From contig JBBRPS010000099.1 in NCBI GenBank assembly GCA_038227745.1, positions 1-17,910 on the forward strand: DNA of 17,910 nt. The letters are read 5' to 3'. Under the pieces are notes generated by a model. That model was not told where the DNA came from. It saw only the letters and a program-made list of their open reading frames with translations, and searched no databases. Positions 11,723-17,844 of this stretch are shown piece by piece (the first letter of the stretch is position 1; each line of letters begins with the position of its first letter). The translations under genes were made by a program, and so were the position numbers. The stretch comes from DASPXY01 sp038227745. GTDB lineage: Bacteria; Planctomycetota; Planctomycetia; Gemmatales; Gemmataceae.

Positions 11723-12134
11723 CGCCGTTCTCCTTCGCCCAGGCCTCGCGGCGGCGGTTCACCAGCTCCTGGATTTCTGCGTCGCTCCTCGCTCTGGCTT
11801 CGCGGATCTCTTGCATTAATTCCCGGGCCTTCCCGTGACTCTTATCGAGCTTGGCCTGAAGTTCCGGCGGGTTGCCCCGGGCACAGCGCTCGAGGATCTC
11901 CACGTAATCCTTCAGCACCTCGATCTTGTGGGCGCGGAAGTAGTCAATGGCCGCCTGGACCTGGTCGGAACTGAGGCGGAACCACGTTGCGATCTGGTCG
12001 CGGTGCCAGGACTCCAGGATGAAGTCCAGGATGTCGTACACCGTGATCCGCGTGCCCTTGATCTCCGGGCCGCGGCCGCGGTCGTGGATCTCCGCCGGCA
12101 GCGGGCCGGGTGTCTCCGTCTCAGTGGACTTCAT
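11697..12134 (-). CDS. DUF433-like antitoxin-type protein, distal copy
   Basis: 145 residues. Residues about 22-80 carry a DUF433-like core: IKGTRITVYDILDFILESW, then IATWFRLSSDQVQAAIDYFRAHKIEVL. DUF433 proteins are small helix-turn-helix-type antitoxins usually paired with PIN-like toxins. The C-terminal 60 residues are charged and helical (ELMQEIREARARSDAEIQEL), an extension beyond the usual short family length that may bind the partner. The start has GGAGG 7 nt upstream, located within a remnant of the moxR 3' end. The first 35 residues differ from the proximal copy at only one position, whereas the last 50 are strongly divergent. Regulation of the operon by DNA binding is possible but not shown. 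Confidence 0.7.
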   Translation of the reverse strand: MKSTETETPGPLPAEIHDRGRGPEIKGTRITVYDILDFILESWHRDQIATWFRLSSDQVQAAIDYFRAHKIEVLKDYVEILERCARGNPPELQAKLDKSHGKARELMQEIREARARSDAEIQELVNRRREAWAKENGDARDHGGQ

Positions 12135-12301
12135 AGGTGATCCTCCCGTGTTTCTGCGACCGCGAAATCCGGTCGCCGGCGTACAGGCCGGCCAGCACGA
12201 ACTCCATGCAACACGCCCGCACCGCCGCGCTCGCGCTCGCGCTGACCTCGAACGCCTTCTCCCACGCCCGCGGCACGCCCTTGAGCCGCGCGGAACACCG
12301 G
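12121..12301 (-). pseudogene. remnant of the moxR 3' end
   Basis: Translated on the minus strand it gives RLKGVPRAWEKAFEV, then a stretch ending in RITYEVH and TGA. This matches the last 54 residues of the intact MoxR ATPase (13208-14629) with only a few changes. It has no start or ATPase domain and is joined out of frame to the VWA remnant upstream. It still supplies the ribosome-binding site of the distal DUF433-like gene, which may explain its conservation. Confidence 0.8.
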
Positions 12302-12379
12302 CTGGCTGGAGGGGTTGCCCGGGTCGAACTTCTGGTAGGTGTGAATGATGCCGCCGAGGCGGTCGGGGATGCTTATGGG
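12302..12379 (-). pseudogene. remnant of the VWA gene 5' end
   Basis: On the minus strand it reads SIPDRLGGIIHTYQKFDPGN, against STPDRLGGIIHTYQKFDPVN at residues 2-21 of the intact VWA protein. The position of the start codon is ATA instead of ATG, and the frame runs into the moxR remnant out of register, so it cannot yield the VWA protein. Confidence 0.8.
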
Positions 12380-12401
12380 GTTCCTCTTGGGCTCCGGCCG
12401 G

Positions 12402-12809
12402 TCAAGGGACGTAGAGGCGACCGGCGCCGCGGTAGTGGTCCAGGTGCAACAGATAATCCAGCAACTTCACCGCTGCCTTGTCTGCATAAGTTCGGTCATG
12501 GCCGAAACGCTCGGGATCGCCAAGCGTGATGACCGGGAGGCTGTCGGCGCGATTGAAAAGGCGGATGGCTTCCTCCAGGGAATCAGGCCCCTCCCTGTTC
12601 CGGTTGCCCGTGAACAGGACAATCTCCTGACTTTGACAGATCTGCCAGAGCAAGCTGTCGGCCGTGTTGCGCTCCAGGCCGAGGCCTCCAAAACTCACGG
12701 CCGTGACGGCTGCCTCCTCCCAGAACTCTTGCCAGGTTTCGGACCGGAGGAAGTCAAGGATCGCGTCGAGGTGTCCCTCGACGTTATGGTCCGCCATGAT
12801 TCGCGGCAT
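12402..12809 (-). CDS. PIN-like (DUF5615-like) protein, proximal copy
   Basis: 135 residues, the paralogue of 11315-11722 at about 47 percent identity by hand count. Conserved points are MADHNV near the N-terminus, WQICQ, FTGNRN, GPDSLEEAIR, SLPV and the C-terminal GRLYVP. These probably mark the fold core and active or binding surface. The ATG is inside the end of the DUF433-like gene (26-nt overlap) with GGGAGG 6 nt upstream. As in the other copy, Asn replaces the acidic residue expected after LVT-x in many DUF5615 proteins. The two copies have kept exactly the same length although half the residues differ, so both are probably functional. Confidence 0.65.
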   Translation of the reverse strand: MPRIMADHNVEGHLDAILDFLRSETWQEFWEEAAVTAVSFGGLGLERNTADSLLWQICQSQEIVLFTGNRNREGPDSLEEAIRLFNRADSLPVITLGDPERFGHDRTYADKAAVKLLDYLLHLDHYRGAGRLYVP

Positions 12810-13221
12810 GGACCGCCTCCCGCGCCGGGCTCGATCGGTGCTTCTCGATCAGCTCGTGGATCTCCGTGCTGGCCCGTTCCTTGACCTGACGAACCTGCTC
12901 CACCAGCTCCAGGAACCTCTTGTGGTTGGCATCAAGCTTCGCCTGCAGCTCGGGCGGGTTGCCGCGTTCGCAGCGCTCGAGGATTTTGAGGTACTCCTTG
13001 AGGACCTCAATCTTGTGCGCGCGGATGTACTCGACCGCTGCTTCCACCTGCTCGGCGCGGAGGCGGAACCAGGTCGCGATCCGCTCCGGCGGCCAGCAGG
13101 CCAGGGCGTAGTCCATGATGTCATACACGGTGATCCGCGTGCCCTTGATCTCCGGGCCGCGGCCGCGGTCGTGGATCTCCGCCGGCAGCGGGCCGGGTGT
13201 CTCCGTCTCAGCGGACTTCAT
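12784..13221 (-). CDS. DUF433-like antitoxin-type protein, proximal copy
   Basis: 145 residues with the same plan as the distal copy: an almost identical N-terminus (PGPLPAEIHDRGRGPEIKG), a DUF433-like core (TRITVYDIMDYALACW; IATWFRLRAEQVEAAVEY; RAHKIEVLK), then a divergent charged helical tail (about 95-145). Its ATG overlaps the last 14 nt of moxR (13208-13221) and uses a GGAGG within the moxR coding sequence, so it should be translated with moxR. The DUF433 family assignment is by eye. Pairing with the overlapping PIN-like gene supports a toxin-antitoxin-type module, but the fixed location inside a MoxR-VWA operon suggests it may instead regulate or feed that machine. Confidence 0.7.
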   Translation of the reverse strand: MKSAETETPGPLPAEIHDRGRGPEIKGTRITVYDIMDYALACWPPERIATWFRLRAEQVEAAVEYIRAHKIEVLKEYLKILERCERGNPPELQAKLDANHKRFLELVEQVRQVKERASTEIHELIEKHRSSPAREAVHAANHGGP

Positions 13222-14629
13222 AGGTGATCCTCCCGTGTTTCTGCGACCGCGAGATGCGGTCGCCGGCGTACAGGCCGGCCAGCACGAACTCCATGCAGCA
13301 CGCCCGCACCGCCTCGCTCGCGCTCGGGTTGACCTCGAACGCCTTCTCCCACGCCCGCGGCACGCGCTTCAGCCGCTCGGCGTACTGGCTCGACGGCAGC
13401 AGGTCGCCGACCTCGATCTTCACGCCCTTACCGAACACCTCCACGATCTCGTTCAGCCCGTGCTTGTCCACGTACTCGTCGAAGACCGTCTTGATCGCGT
13501 CGGCGTGGATCGCTTCGAGCACCTGCCGCTCCGACATCTGGTGGCTACCCATCATGTCCAGCTCCAGCTTGCCCAGCGACGAGGCGATCAGGTGCCCCAG
13601 ATCGCTGATGCGCGGCACCGCCGGCTTCTCGCCGAGACGCACGCCGCGCTGGCGGGCGCTGGCGACCATCGTGCGATAATTCGCGATGCTGAAGCGGGCG
13701 CTGACGCCGGACTGCTGATCGACGTACTTCGACTTGCGGGCGCCGACGCTGATCTGCTCGATGATCTCCTTCATGAAGTACGGCACCAGCACCGGGTAGG
13801 GGCCGCCCAGATCGACGCCCGCCTCCTGCTCCATGATCTCGATGCCGGTGGCGCGGTCGAGCGGGTAGTGCGTCTGGATCAGCGAGCCGATGCGGTCCTT
13901 GAGCTGCGGGATCACCTTGCCGCTGCGGTTGTACGTCGCCGGGTTCGCCGAGAACAGGATGAGCACGTCGAGGTCGAACTGGATCGGGTAGCCGCGGATC
14001 TGCACGTCGCGCTCTTCGAGGATGTTGAACAGGCCGACCTGGACCAGTTCGTCCAACTCGGGCACCTCGTTCATGGCGAAGATGCCGCGGTGCATGCGCG
14101 GGATCAGGCCGAAGTGCAGCGCCTCCTCGGCGGCCATGCTCGTGCCGCCCGCCAGCTTCGCCGGGTCGATCTCGCCGATGATGTCGGCGAACTTCGTCCC
14201 CGGCGCCAGCCGCTCGGCGTAGCGCTGGCGGCGCGGCCACCAGGCGATCGGGATGCGGTCCTCGGGCAGCTCGGCCAGTACACGCCGGCCGGCGCCCGTG
14301 ATCGGCTTGTACGGATCCTCGTGGACCGGGCCGCCGGGCAGGTCGAGGTAGGGGATGTCCTCGTCGAGGAAGCGGACGAGGGCGCGCATCAGGCGGCTCT
14401 TGGCCTGGCCCTTCTCGCCGAGGAAGAGCATGTCGTGGCCGGCGATCAGGGCGAGGTTGATCTCGGGGATGACGGTGCTGTCGTAGCCGAGGATGCCGGG
14501 GAACAGCTCCTCGCTCCGGCCGAGCATGACCAGGAAGTTGTCGCGGATCTCGTGCTTGACCGTCTTGGAAACCCAGCCGCTGTTGCGGAGATCTTGTAAC
14601 GTGGCAGGCCGAACCCTTGCTGGCATCAC
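13208..14629 (-). CDS. MoxR-type AAA+ ATPase
   Basis: 473 residues counted from GTG at 14629; an ATG follows at 14626, and a GAGGAG lies 8 nt before the GTG, so either could be used. Walker A is GEKGQAKS (71-78), Walker B IFAMNE (183-188), and sensor 1 ILFSANPATYN (N229), followed by a probable arginine-finger region LKDRIGSLIQTHYP. The layout matches MoxR/magnesium-chelatase-like AAA+ proteins, usually about 320 residues. The extra C-terminal region (about 340-473) is specific to this group, and its last 54 residues are repeated in the remnant at 12121-12301. First gene of the operon; its VWA partner is the last gene. A likely cytosolic chaperone or remodelling ATPase with unknown target. 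Confidence 0.9.
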   Translation of the reverse strand: MMPARVRPATLQDLRNSGWVSKTVKHEIRDNFLVMLGRSEELFPGILGYDSTVIPEINLALIAGHDMLFLGEKGQAKSRLMRALVRFLDEDIPYLDLPGGPVHEDPYKPITGAGRRVLAELPEDRIPIAWWPRRQRYAERLAPGTKFADIIGEIDPAKLAGGTSMAAEEALHFGLIPRMHRGIFAMNEVPELDELVQVGLFNILEERDVQIRGYPIQFDLDVLILFSANPATYNRSGKVIPQLKDRIGSLIQTHYPLDRATGIEIMEQEAGVDLGGPYPVLVPYFMKEIIEQISVGARKSKYVDQQSGVSARFSIANYRTMVASARQRGVRLGEKPAVPRISDLGHLIASSLGKLELDMMGSHQMSERQVLEAIHADAIKTVFDEYVDKHGLNEIVEVFGKGVKIEVGDLLPSSQYAERLKRVPRAWEKAFEVNPSASEAVRACCMEFVLAGLYAGDRISRSQKHGRITYEVR

Positions 14630-14708
14630 CAGGGAGTCTCCTCATAGGGGTAGCGGGAAGGCGCGTCGGTGGGGGGAGGGAGCGTCGTCACCGCAGCGCC
14701 ACCCCTTC

Positions 14709-14714
14709 ATTGTA
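14709..14714 (-). promoter_or_regulatory. possible -10 element for the moxR operon
   Basis: TACAAT on the minus strand, about 80 nt upstream of the moxR start and downstream of the palindrome at 14752-14810 that follows the deacetylase gene. No good -35 is visible at normal spacing. Confidence 0.3.
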
Positions 14715-14751
14715 GGACGGGCCGCCAGGGGACTTCCAGCTTTCCGCCGCC

Positions 14752-14810
14752 CCGTGGGTCAGGATTCCAATCCTGACGAGACCTGTCAGGATTGGAATCC
14801 TGACCCACGG
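14752..14810. repeat. inverted repeat, CCGTGGGTCAGGA family, copy 3
   Basis: Perfect arms of 26 nt (14752-14777 and 14785-14810) with a 7-nt loop. Relative to copy 2 (3501-3558), the arm centre reads ATTCCAAT instead of ACTCCGAT, with matching changes in the other arm, so pairing is preserved. It begins 17 nt after the end of the deacetylase gene (minus strand) and separates it from the moxR operon promoter region. Confidence 0.9.
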
Positions 14811-14827
14811 CCCGACACCCGCAGGGG

Positions 14828-15511
14828 TCAGATGAGGTCCCGCAGCCCGCGCAGACCGACCTCCTCGCGGCACAGGAACGGCTCGCCGTACCCCGTCCCG
14901 ATCAGCCAGCCCCAGTAGCGCGCTCGGTCGCGCAGGTCGTTCAGGAACGCGGGCCTGCCCTCGACGAACTGCGAGCGGTAGCACGCCAGCGCCCGCATCT
15001 TGTCCTCAATGTGGGCCGTGATGTCGAGCACGAACGACGGCTTGACGTGCAGGCGCAGGTGGACGTTGAAGTAATACACGACCTTCTGCGGGTAGAACGG
15101 CTCGCCGGGCATATCGGTCTTGGTCAGCTTGGCCCAGAAGCGGGCGGCGTCGATGAGGCCGCTGGCCTGGACGTGGTCGGGGTGGGCGTCCTCCCAGTAG
15201 GGGGCGAACACGACGCGCGGCCGGAGTTGGCGCAGGGCCGCCGCGAGCTTACGGCGGCTGTCGAGGTCGTTCATCAGCGAGCGGTTGGGCAACCCCAGGT
15301 TCCCGCGCCAGTCCAGCCCAAACACCGCCGTGGCGGCCTCGGTCTCGCGCTGGCGGATCTCCGGACTGCCCAGGGGCGTCGGCTCGCCGTCGGTCAGGTC
15401 CAGCACGCCCACCTTCGCGCCCTGGGCGCGCAGCAGCAGGATCGAGCCCCCCATCGCCAGCTCGGCGTCGTCGGGGTGCGGGGCGACGACGAGATAATCG
15501 AGTGCGGACAT
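14828..15511 (-). CDS. bshB1: LmbE/PIG-L family deacetylase, BshB1-like
   Basis: 227 residues. APHPDDAELAMGG (10-22) holds the HPDD zinc-binding motif of PIG-L/LmbE N-acetylglucosamine deacetylases. LDLTDGEPTPLGSPEIRQRE, GNLGLPNRSL, the second zinc motif HPDH with its neighbourhood, and YYFNVHLRLHVKPSFVLDI follow the BshB1 (bacillithiol) deacetylase pattern. In bacillithiol synthesis this enzyme deacetylates GlcNAc-malate; related enzymes deacetylate other GlcNAc conjugates, and no bshA or bshC lies in the window, so the substrate is not proven. Length fits the family (about 220-240). The start is supported by GAGGGGG upstream of the ATG. It is divergent from the winged-helix gene; a palindrome follows the stop. 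Confidence 0.85.
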   Translation of the reverse strand: MSALDYLVVAPHPDDAELAMGGSILLLRAQGAKVGVLDLTDGEPTPLGSPEIRQRETEAATAVFGLDWRGNLGLPNRSLMNDLDSRRKLAAALRQLRPRVVFAPYWEDAHPDHVQASGLIDAARFWAKLTKTDMPGEPFYPQKVVYYFNVHLRLHVKPSFVLDITAHIEDKMRALACYRSQFVEGRPAFLNDLRDRARYWGWLIGTGYGEPFLCREEVGLRGLRDLI

Positions 15512-15923
15512 CGGTTTTTCCCCCTCGGCGGACAGGTGGCCGCGGCCCGAACCGGGAATCGTGAAACCGGCGGTCCTGAATCAGAGTACAGGTCAAGGAC
15601 GGCCGCCGGAAGGGGCGGCCGAAAGCTGGAGAAGCGTGGAAAACTTTGGCGGGCGGCATCTTGCTTTCTGCTGTCCGGCCGTCTACCATTTTCCACACTC
15701 CCCACGCCCGCAGGGAGATCCCGGCAATCCCTTCCGCCGTGCCAGGGCGGCTCCGCGGGCGCGTGCTGCACTTTCCTCGGTCGTCGCCCACTCCCTTCCC
15801 AGGACGGTGCGGGTGAGACGGCGCGGGAAACGGCGGGTCCACGGTCAGCCGGTGTCGCCCCACCCTGCCCCGCGAGCCTCCCCGGCCGCCAGCGTCAGGA
15901 CCAGAGAAAGCATCGAGGACGGC
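15512..15923. other. 412-nt divergent intergenic region with small dyads
   Basis: No convincing gene; the frame of the winged-helix protein stays open upstream to 15561, but the translation is low-complexity Arg/Pro/Ser. Visible elements: a compact hairpin GGCCGCC-GGAAGG-GGCGGCC (15601-15620); an inverted pair GTGGAAAA (15636-15643) and TTTTCCAC (15689-15696); and a promoter-like TTGCTT (15661-15666), 17 nt, TACCAT (15684-15689) on the plus strand lying between and overlapping the dyad. These could control either divergent gene. Confidence 0.45.
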
Positions 15924-16289
15924 ATGGCCAAGACACGCAAGCCCGCCCGTGCGGCGGGTGCGACGGCGATCACGCGCCAGCGGGCGGGGCGCCTGTACCG
16001 CTTGCTGGGGCTGCTCGGCGAGAAGCCGCAGACCCGCGCGGTGCTGACGCGCCGCCTGAGCCAAAACCTGCGCGGCTTCTACCGCGACCTGGAGGTGCTG
16101 CGCAAGTTCGGCATCGAAGTGCAACTGGTCGAGGGTCGCTACGCCTTGACCGGCAAGGCGGCCGACGCGCAGGGGCGCCTGCCCTTTCCCGACCCTGGCC
16201 TGAGCCTGGGCGAGGCGTTGCAGCTCGCGAAGGGCCGCACCGTCACGCACCGCAACCTCAAGGAGCAGATCGCCGAGATCACGGGCTGA
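15924..16289 (+). CDS. small winged-helix protein resembling the N-terminus of WYL/YafY-type regulators
   Basis: 121 residues. After a basic N-terminus, residues about 15-75 (RAGRLYRLLGLLGEK, then TRRLSQNLRGFYRDLEVLRKFGIEVQLVEGRYAL) have the helix-turn-helix and wing pattern of DeoR/WYL-type regulators, with RGFYRDLEVLRKFGI as the recognition helix region. The WYL ligand domain is absent; the tail ends at about residue 121. It probably binds DNA, possibly at the dyad upstream. The start at 15924 is chosen because GAGGA lies 5 nt upstream and the preceding in-frame stretch is not protein-like. A 40-nt-arm inverted repeat starts 6 nt after the stop. Confidence 0.7.
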   Translation: MAKTRKPARAAGATAITRQRAGRLYRLLGLLGEKPQTRAVLTRRLSQNLRGFYRDLEVLRKFGIEVQLVEGRYALTGKAADAQGRLPFPDPGLSLGEALQLAKGRTVTHRNLKEQIAEITG

Positions 16290-16295
16290 ACCCAC

Positions 16296-16397
16296 CCGCC
16301 CGGGGTTCCGAAGACTCCACCCCGGGCTTTATTCGAGAAGACAGGCGTTCCTCTCCGCGAATAGAGCCCGGGGTGGAGTCTTCGGAACCCCGGGCGG
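16296..16397. repeat. long inverted repeat after the winged-helix gene
   Basis: Arms 16296-16335 and 16358-16397 (40 nt each, one mismatch) with a 22-nt loop. Within each arm GGGGT...ACCCC can form a smaller stem. It starts 6 nt after the stop of the winged-helix gene and lies between it and the ArgA gene. A 13-nt piece of the right arm, CGGAACCCCGGGC (16383-16395), is repeated at 16405-16417. Sequence family distinct from the other palindromes. Confidence 0.9.
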
Positions 16398-16423
16398 ACC
16401 CACCCGGAACCCCGGGCACCGCC

Positions 16424-16429
16424 TTACAA
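16424..16429 (+). promoter_or_regulatory. possible -10 element of the N-acetylglutamate synthase gene
   Basis: TACAAT 41 nt before the chosen ATG at 16471, just downstream of the long inverted repeat. The -35 region at 17-nt spacing is CACCCG, not a match. Confidence 0.3.
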
Positions 16430-16470
16430 TGACCTCGGGCGCCCGTGAACCCGTCGGGAGACCTGTTGCC

Positions 16471-17766
16471 ATGCTGCGGTTGCCCGACCTGCGCGAGATC
16501 CTGCGTTACGTCCCCCAGTACCGCGAGCGGCTGTTCGTCATCGCCCTCGACGGCGCCGTCGTCGAGGAGGACAACTTCCGTAACCTCCTCCTCGACATCG
16601 CCGTGCTGCGCAGCCTGCGTATCGAGGTCGCCCTGGTCCACGGCGCCGGCCACCAGATCCGCCGCCTCGCCGAGCAGACCGGCACGACGCCGTCCAACAT
16701 CGACGGCACCGGGGTGACCGACGAGGCGACACTGCAGCTGGCGCTGACGGCGGCCAACCGCGTCACGCACGAGATCCTCGAGGGGCTGTCGGCCACGGAC
16801 CTCCGCGGCGCCTGCGGCAACGCGCTCGTAGCTCACCCCGCCGGCATCCTCCAGGGCGTGGACCACCGCTTCACCGGGCGCGTCGAGCGCGTGGACACGG
16901 TCCTGCTCAAGGGACTTCTCCAGCACGACATCCTCCCCGTCATTCCGCCACTCGGCTGCGACGGCGAGGGCAACACCTGGCGGCTCAACTCGGACTCGGT
17001 CGCCGTCGAGGTCGCCCGCGCGCTGCAGGCCGTCAAGCTGATTTACATCACCAACGCGGAGGGCGTCCTCGTGCAGCACGCCGGCGCGGCCCCGGAATTG
17101 CTGCGCCAGCTGACCGTCGATGAGGCCGAGCAGATCCTGCGCAAGCAGCGTGCCGAGGTGATGGAGAACACCGTGTCGAAGCTGGCGCACGGCGTGCGCG
17201 CCGCCCGCAACGGCGTCCCGCGGATCCACATCATCGACGGCCGGGTCGAAGAGGGCCTGCTGGCCGAGGTGTTCTCCAACGAGGGCATCGGCACCCTGAT
17301 CCATACGAACGAGTACCAGGCCATCCGGCGAGCGCAGCGCAAGGACGCACGGTCGCTGTTCGCGCTCATCCAGACGGGGGTCGAGGACGAGGAGCTGGTA
17401 CGCCGCTCGCTGGCCGAGATCGAACGGCAGCTGGAGGATTACTACATCTTCGAGGTGGACGGGAACCCCGCCGGGTGCGCCGCGCTGCACGTCTACCCGG
17501 ACGACAACAAGGGCGAGCTGGCTTGCGTGTGCGTCTCGCCGAAGTACGAGAACCAGGGGATCGGGATCAAACTGACGCATTACCTCGAGGCGCAGGCGCG
17601 TGCCGCGGGACTCGCGGAGCTGTTCTGCCTCTCGACGCAGGCGTTCAACTACTTCGTGCAGAAGGGGGGCTTTCGCCTGGGGACGCCCGACGACCTGCCG
17701 CCGGTGCGGCGGCAGCGCTACGACCGCAGCGGCCGCCGGTCGCAGGTGCTGACCAAGAAACTGTGA
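16471..17766 (+). CDS. argA: N-acetylglutamate synthase, ArgA type (amino-acid kinase fold plus GNAT)
   Basis: 431 residues, close to the 440-residue classical ArgA. Residues about 18-270 form an amino-acid-kinase-like domain (FVIALDGAVVEE; LVHGAGHQI; ILPVIPPLG; NSDSVAVEVARAL; LIYITNAEGV). The Lys/Gly pattern needed for kinase activity is missing, as in ArgA, where this domain binds arginine. Residues about 290-431 are a GNAT acetyltransferase domain with the acetyl-CoA loop ENQGIGIKL and the helix-strand LAELFCLSTQAFNYFVQKGGF. It acetylates glutamate with acetyl-CoA, the first step of arginine synthesis. ATG 16471 chosen with GGGAG 10 nt upstream; an earlier in-frame ATG at 16427-16429 overlaps the TACAAT element. 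No other arginine gene is adjacent. Confidence 0.88.
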   Translation: MLRLPDLREILRYVPQYRERLFVIALDGAVVEEDNFRNLLLDIAVLRSLRIEVALVHGAGHQIRRLAEQTGTTPSNIDGTGVTDEATLQLALTAANRVTHEILEGLSATDLRGACGNALVAHPAGILQGVDHRFTGRVERVDTVLLKGLLQHDILPVIPPLGCDGEGNTWRLNSDSVAVEVARALQAVKLIYITNAEGVLVQHAGAAPELLRQLTVDEAEQILRKQRAEVMENTVSKLAHGVRAARNGVPRIHIIDGRVEEGLLAEVFSNEGIGTLIHTNEYQAIRRAQRKDARSLFALIQTGVEDEELVRRSLAEIERQLEDYYIFEVDGNPAGCAALHVYPDDNKGELACVCVSPKYENQGIGIKLTHYLEAQARAAGLAELFCLSTQAFNYFVQKGGFRLGTPDDLPPVRRQRYDRSGRRSQVLTKKL

Positions 17767-17775
17767 CGGGGATGC

Positions 17776-17844
17776 CGTTTAGCCGCGGTTCGCAGAACCG
17801 CGCGGCATGACGGGCCGCGCGGTTCTGCGAACCGCGGCTAAACG
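17776..17844. repeat. inverted repeat after argA
   Basis: Perfect arms of 31 nt (17776-17806 and 17814-17844) with a 7-nt loop, starting 9 nt after the argA stop. Each arm is itself palindromic: CGCGGTTC-GCA-GAACCGCG in the left arm and CGCGGTTC-TGC-GAACCGCG in the right. No T-run follows. The remaining 66 nt of the window are AT-richer than the rest and hold no gene that can be recognised. Confidence 0.9.

Larger units (their letters stand above)
11220..12301 (-). repeat. tandem duplication unit, operon-distal copy
   Basis: About 1.08 kb running (on the minus strand) from a moxR 3'-end fragment through a DUF433-like gene and a PIN-like gene into the first about 24 codons of the VWA gene. 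The adjoining unit 12302-13372 has the same order. Edges are placed by eye and are good to about 10 nt. The moxR tail, the start of the DUF433-like gene and the VWA start are very similar between copies; the PIN-like gene is not. Confidence 0.75.
12302..13372 (-). repeat. tandem duplication unit, operon-proximal copy
   Basis: The same segment as 11220-12301: the real 3' end of moxR (codons from about 420), DUF433-like gene, PIN-like gene and the 5' end of a VWA gene, here truncated. The join between units at about 12300 places VWA sequence directly against moxR sequence, the expected novel junction of a tandem duplication. A short GGCTGG-like similarity at the join could have mediated the event. 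Confidence 0.75.

Noticed and set aside
11315..13221. Treating the DUF433/PIN-like pairs as a recent mobile insertion into the moxR-VWA operon
   Set aside because: No terminal repeats, integrase or target duplication; the overlaps with neighbouring genes and the junction remnant are explained by tandem duplication of an existing operon segment.
13115..14599. 494-aa plus-strand ORF antisense to moxR
   Set aside because: Shadow of a gene with clear Walker A and B motifs on the other strand.
15561..15923. 121-codon upstream extension of the winged-helix gene
   Set aside because: Low-complexity translation, and a well-placed GAGGA supports the ATG at 15924.
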